Assembly (NCBI RefSeq): GCF_902804485.1
Contig: NZ_CADCST010000061.1
Span: 23,619-87,618 of the forward strand
Source of the DNA: Flavobacterium collinsii
GTDB taxonomy: Bacteria; Bacteroidota; Bacteroidia; Flavobacteriales; Flavobacteriaceae
Direction of reading: 5' to 3'
DNA: 64,000 nucleotides
Shown here: piece by piece, positions 63,906 through 64,000 of the stretch
Position numbering within the stretch: the stretch's first letter is position 1
Layout of the letters: each line of letters starts with the position of its first letter
Position numbers and translations under genes: made by a program
Notes under the pieces: model-generated
What the model saw: only the letters and a program-made list of their open reading frames with translations
Databases searched by the model: none
Told to the model about the DNA's origin: nothing

Positions 63906-64000
63906 TGTCTCGTCCTGAAATAAGTTGACATAAAATTGACTTATTTATGAATAATCCAGAATTTAAAAAAGAGCGACGCAGTCAGAGAGATTACAACATA
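63906..64000 (+). mobile_element. Left end of an insertion sequence (cut by window edge)
   Basis: From about 63906 (TGTCTCGTCCTGAAATAAGT) the sequence looks like an IS terminus. AATAAGT and ACTTATT form an internal inverted repeat. A transposase-like ORF starts at 63947. The right end and target duplication are outside the window, so the boundary is tentative. Confidence 0.55.
63947..64000 (+). CDS. Transposase N-terminus, probably IS3-type OrfA (partial)
   Basis: Only 18 codons are visible: MNNPEFKKERRSQRDYNI. This resembles the start of the OrfA helix-turn-helix protein of IS3-like elements in Flavobacteriia, which usually opens with a basic segment and RTQRDY-type motif. The assignment rests on this short match and on the terminus-like sequence upstream. 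Confidence 0.55.
   Translation, partial: MNNPEFKKERRSQRDYNI

Overview
The window reads as chromosomal DNA of a Flavobacterium-type bacterium (Bacteroidota). The reasons are the low GC content, promoters of the TAnnTTTG class, the near absence of Shine-Dalgarno sequences except one very strong one before rpsU, a SusC/SusD pair, a TamL-type lipoprotein BamA paralogue, and many DUF families typical of Flavobacteriia. Intergenic regions carry the short direct and inverted repeats common in this genus. Species is not determined.

Layout. 1-5.4 kb: tamB (5' end outside the window), tamL and a DUF4230 protein. 5.6-12.7 kb, minus strand: aromatic amino acid hydroxylase, a small secreted protein, a group III truncated haemoglobin, ilvA preceded by a leader-peptide attenuator, a DUF4136 lipoprotein and hutU. 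13-16.8 kb: a Cys-rich DUF5522 protein, then a tight plus-strand run of an HExxH mini-protein, an ACC deaminase-like PLP enzyme, a glucosaminidase-LysM lipoprotein and hemL. 17-24.9 kb: secreted zinc metalloprotease, Spy/CpxP-like protein, DUF4274 protein, D-2-hydroxyacid dehydrogenase, a lipoprotein and lysS. 25.3-33.4 kb: lipoprotein-lipB-AraC operon, quinone reductase-like flavoprotein, Crp/Fnr regulator, TonB receptor, OmpA lipoprotein and rnhB. 33.7-48.1 kb: SusC/SusD pair, putative porin, PLP-CBS enzyme, DEDDh exonuclease, DUF2851, PspC, APC permease, HhH protein and acyl-CoA dehydrogenase. 48.4-63.9 kb: a translation/transcription block running rpsU, xer recombinase, hpf, tRNA-Thr, tRNA-Tyr, tRNA-Thr, tuf, tRNA-Trp, secE, nusG, rplK, rplA, rplJ, rplL, rpoB, rpoC and a DUF3467 gene. 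At the right edge an insertion sequence appears to begin.

How the parts work together. tamB and tamL build an envelope-spanning assembly pathway. SusC/SusD, the TonB receptor and the porin are outer-membrane uptake proteins. The last 15 kb is a housekeeping block that starts with ribosome-associated factors (bS21, Hpf) and ends with RNA polymerase. Amino acid metabolism is scattered (ilvA, hutU, phenylalanine hydroxylase, the PLP enzymes).

Most notable signal. Upstream of ilvA lies an 18-codon ORF, MKNLNNIIIAITIIAIQQ, with seven isoleucine codons. It is followed by a pause-type hairpin, an antiterminator candidate and an intrinsic terminator, and preceded by its own TACATTTG promoter element. 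This looks like a complete isoleucine-sensing transcription attenuator. Other points of interest are the rpsU Shine-Dalgarno, an unusually long rpoB-rpoC gap containing an inverted repeat, an 8-bp NNNCTAAG repeat family, and a 113-residue HExxH protein. All assignments come from reading the sequence; no database search was run.
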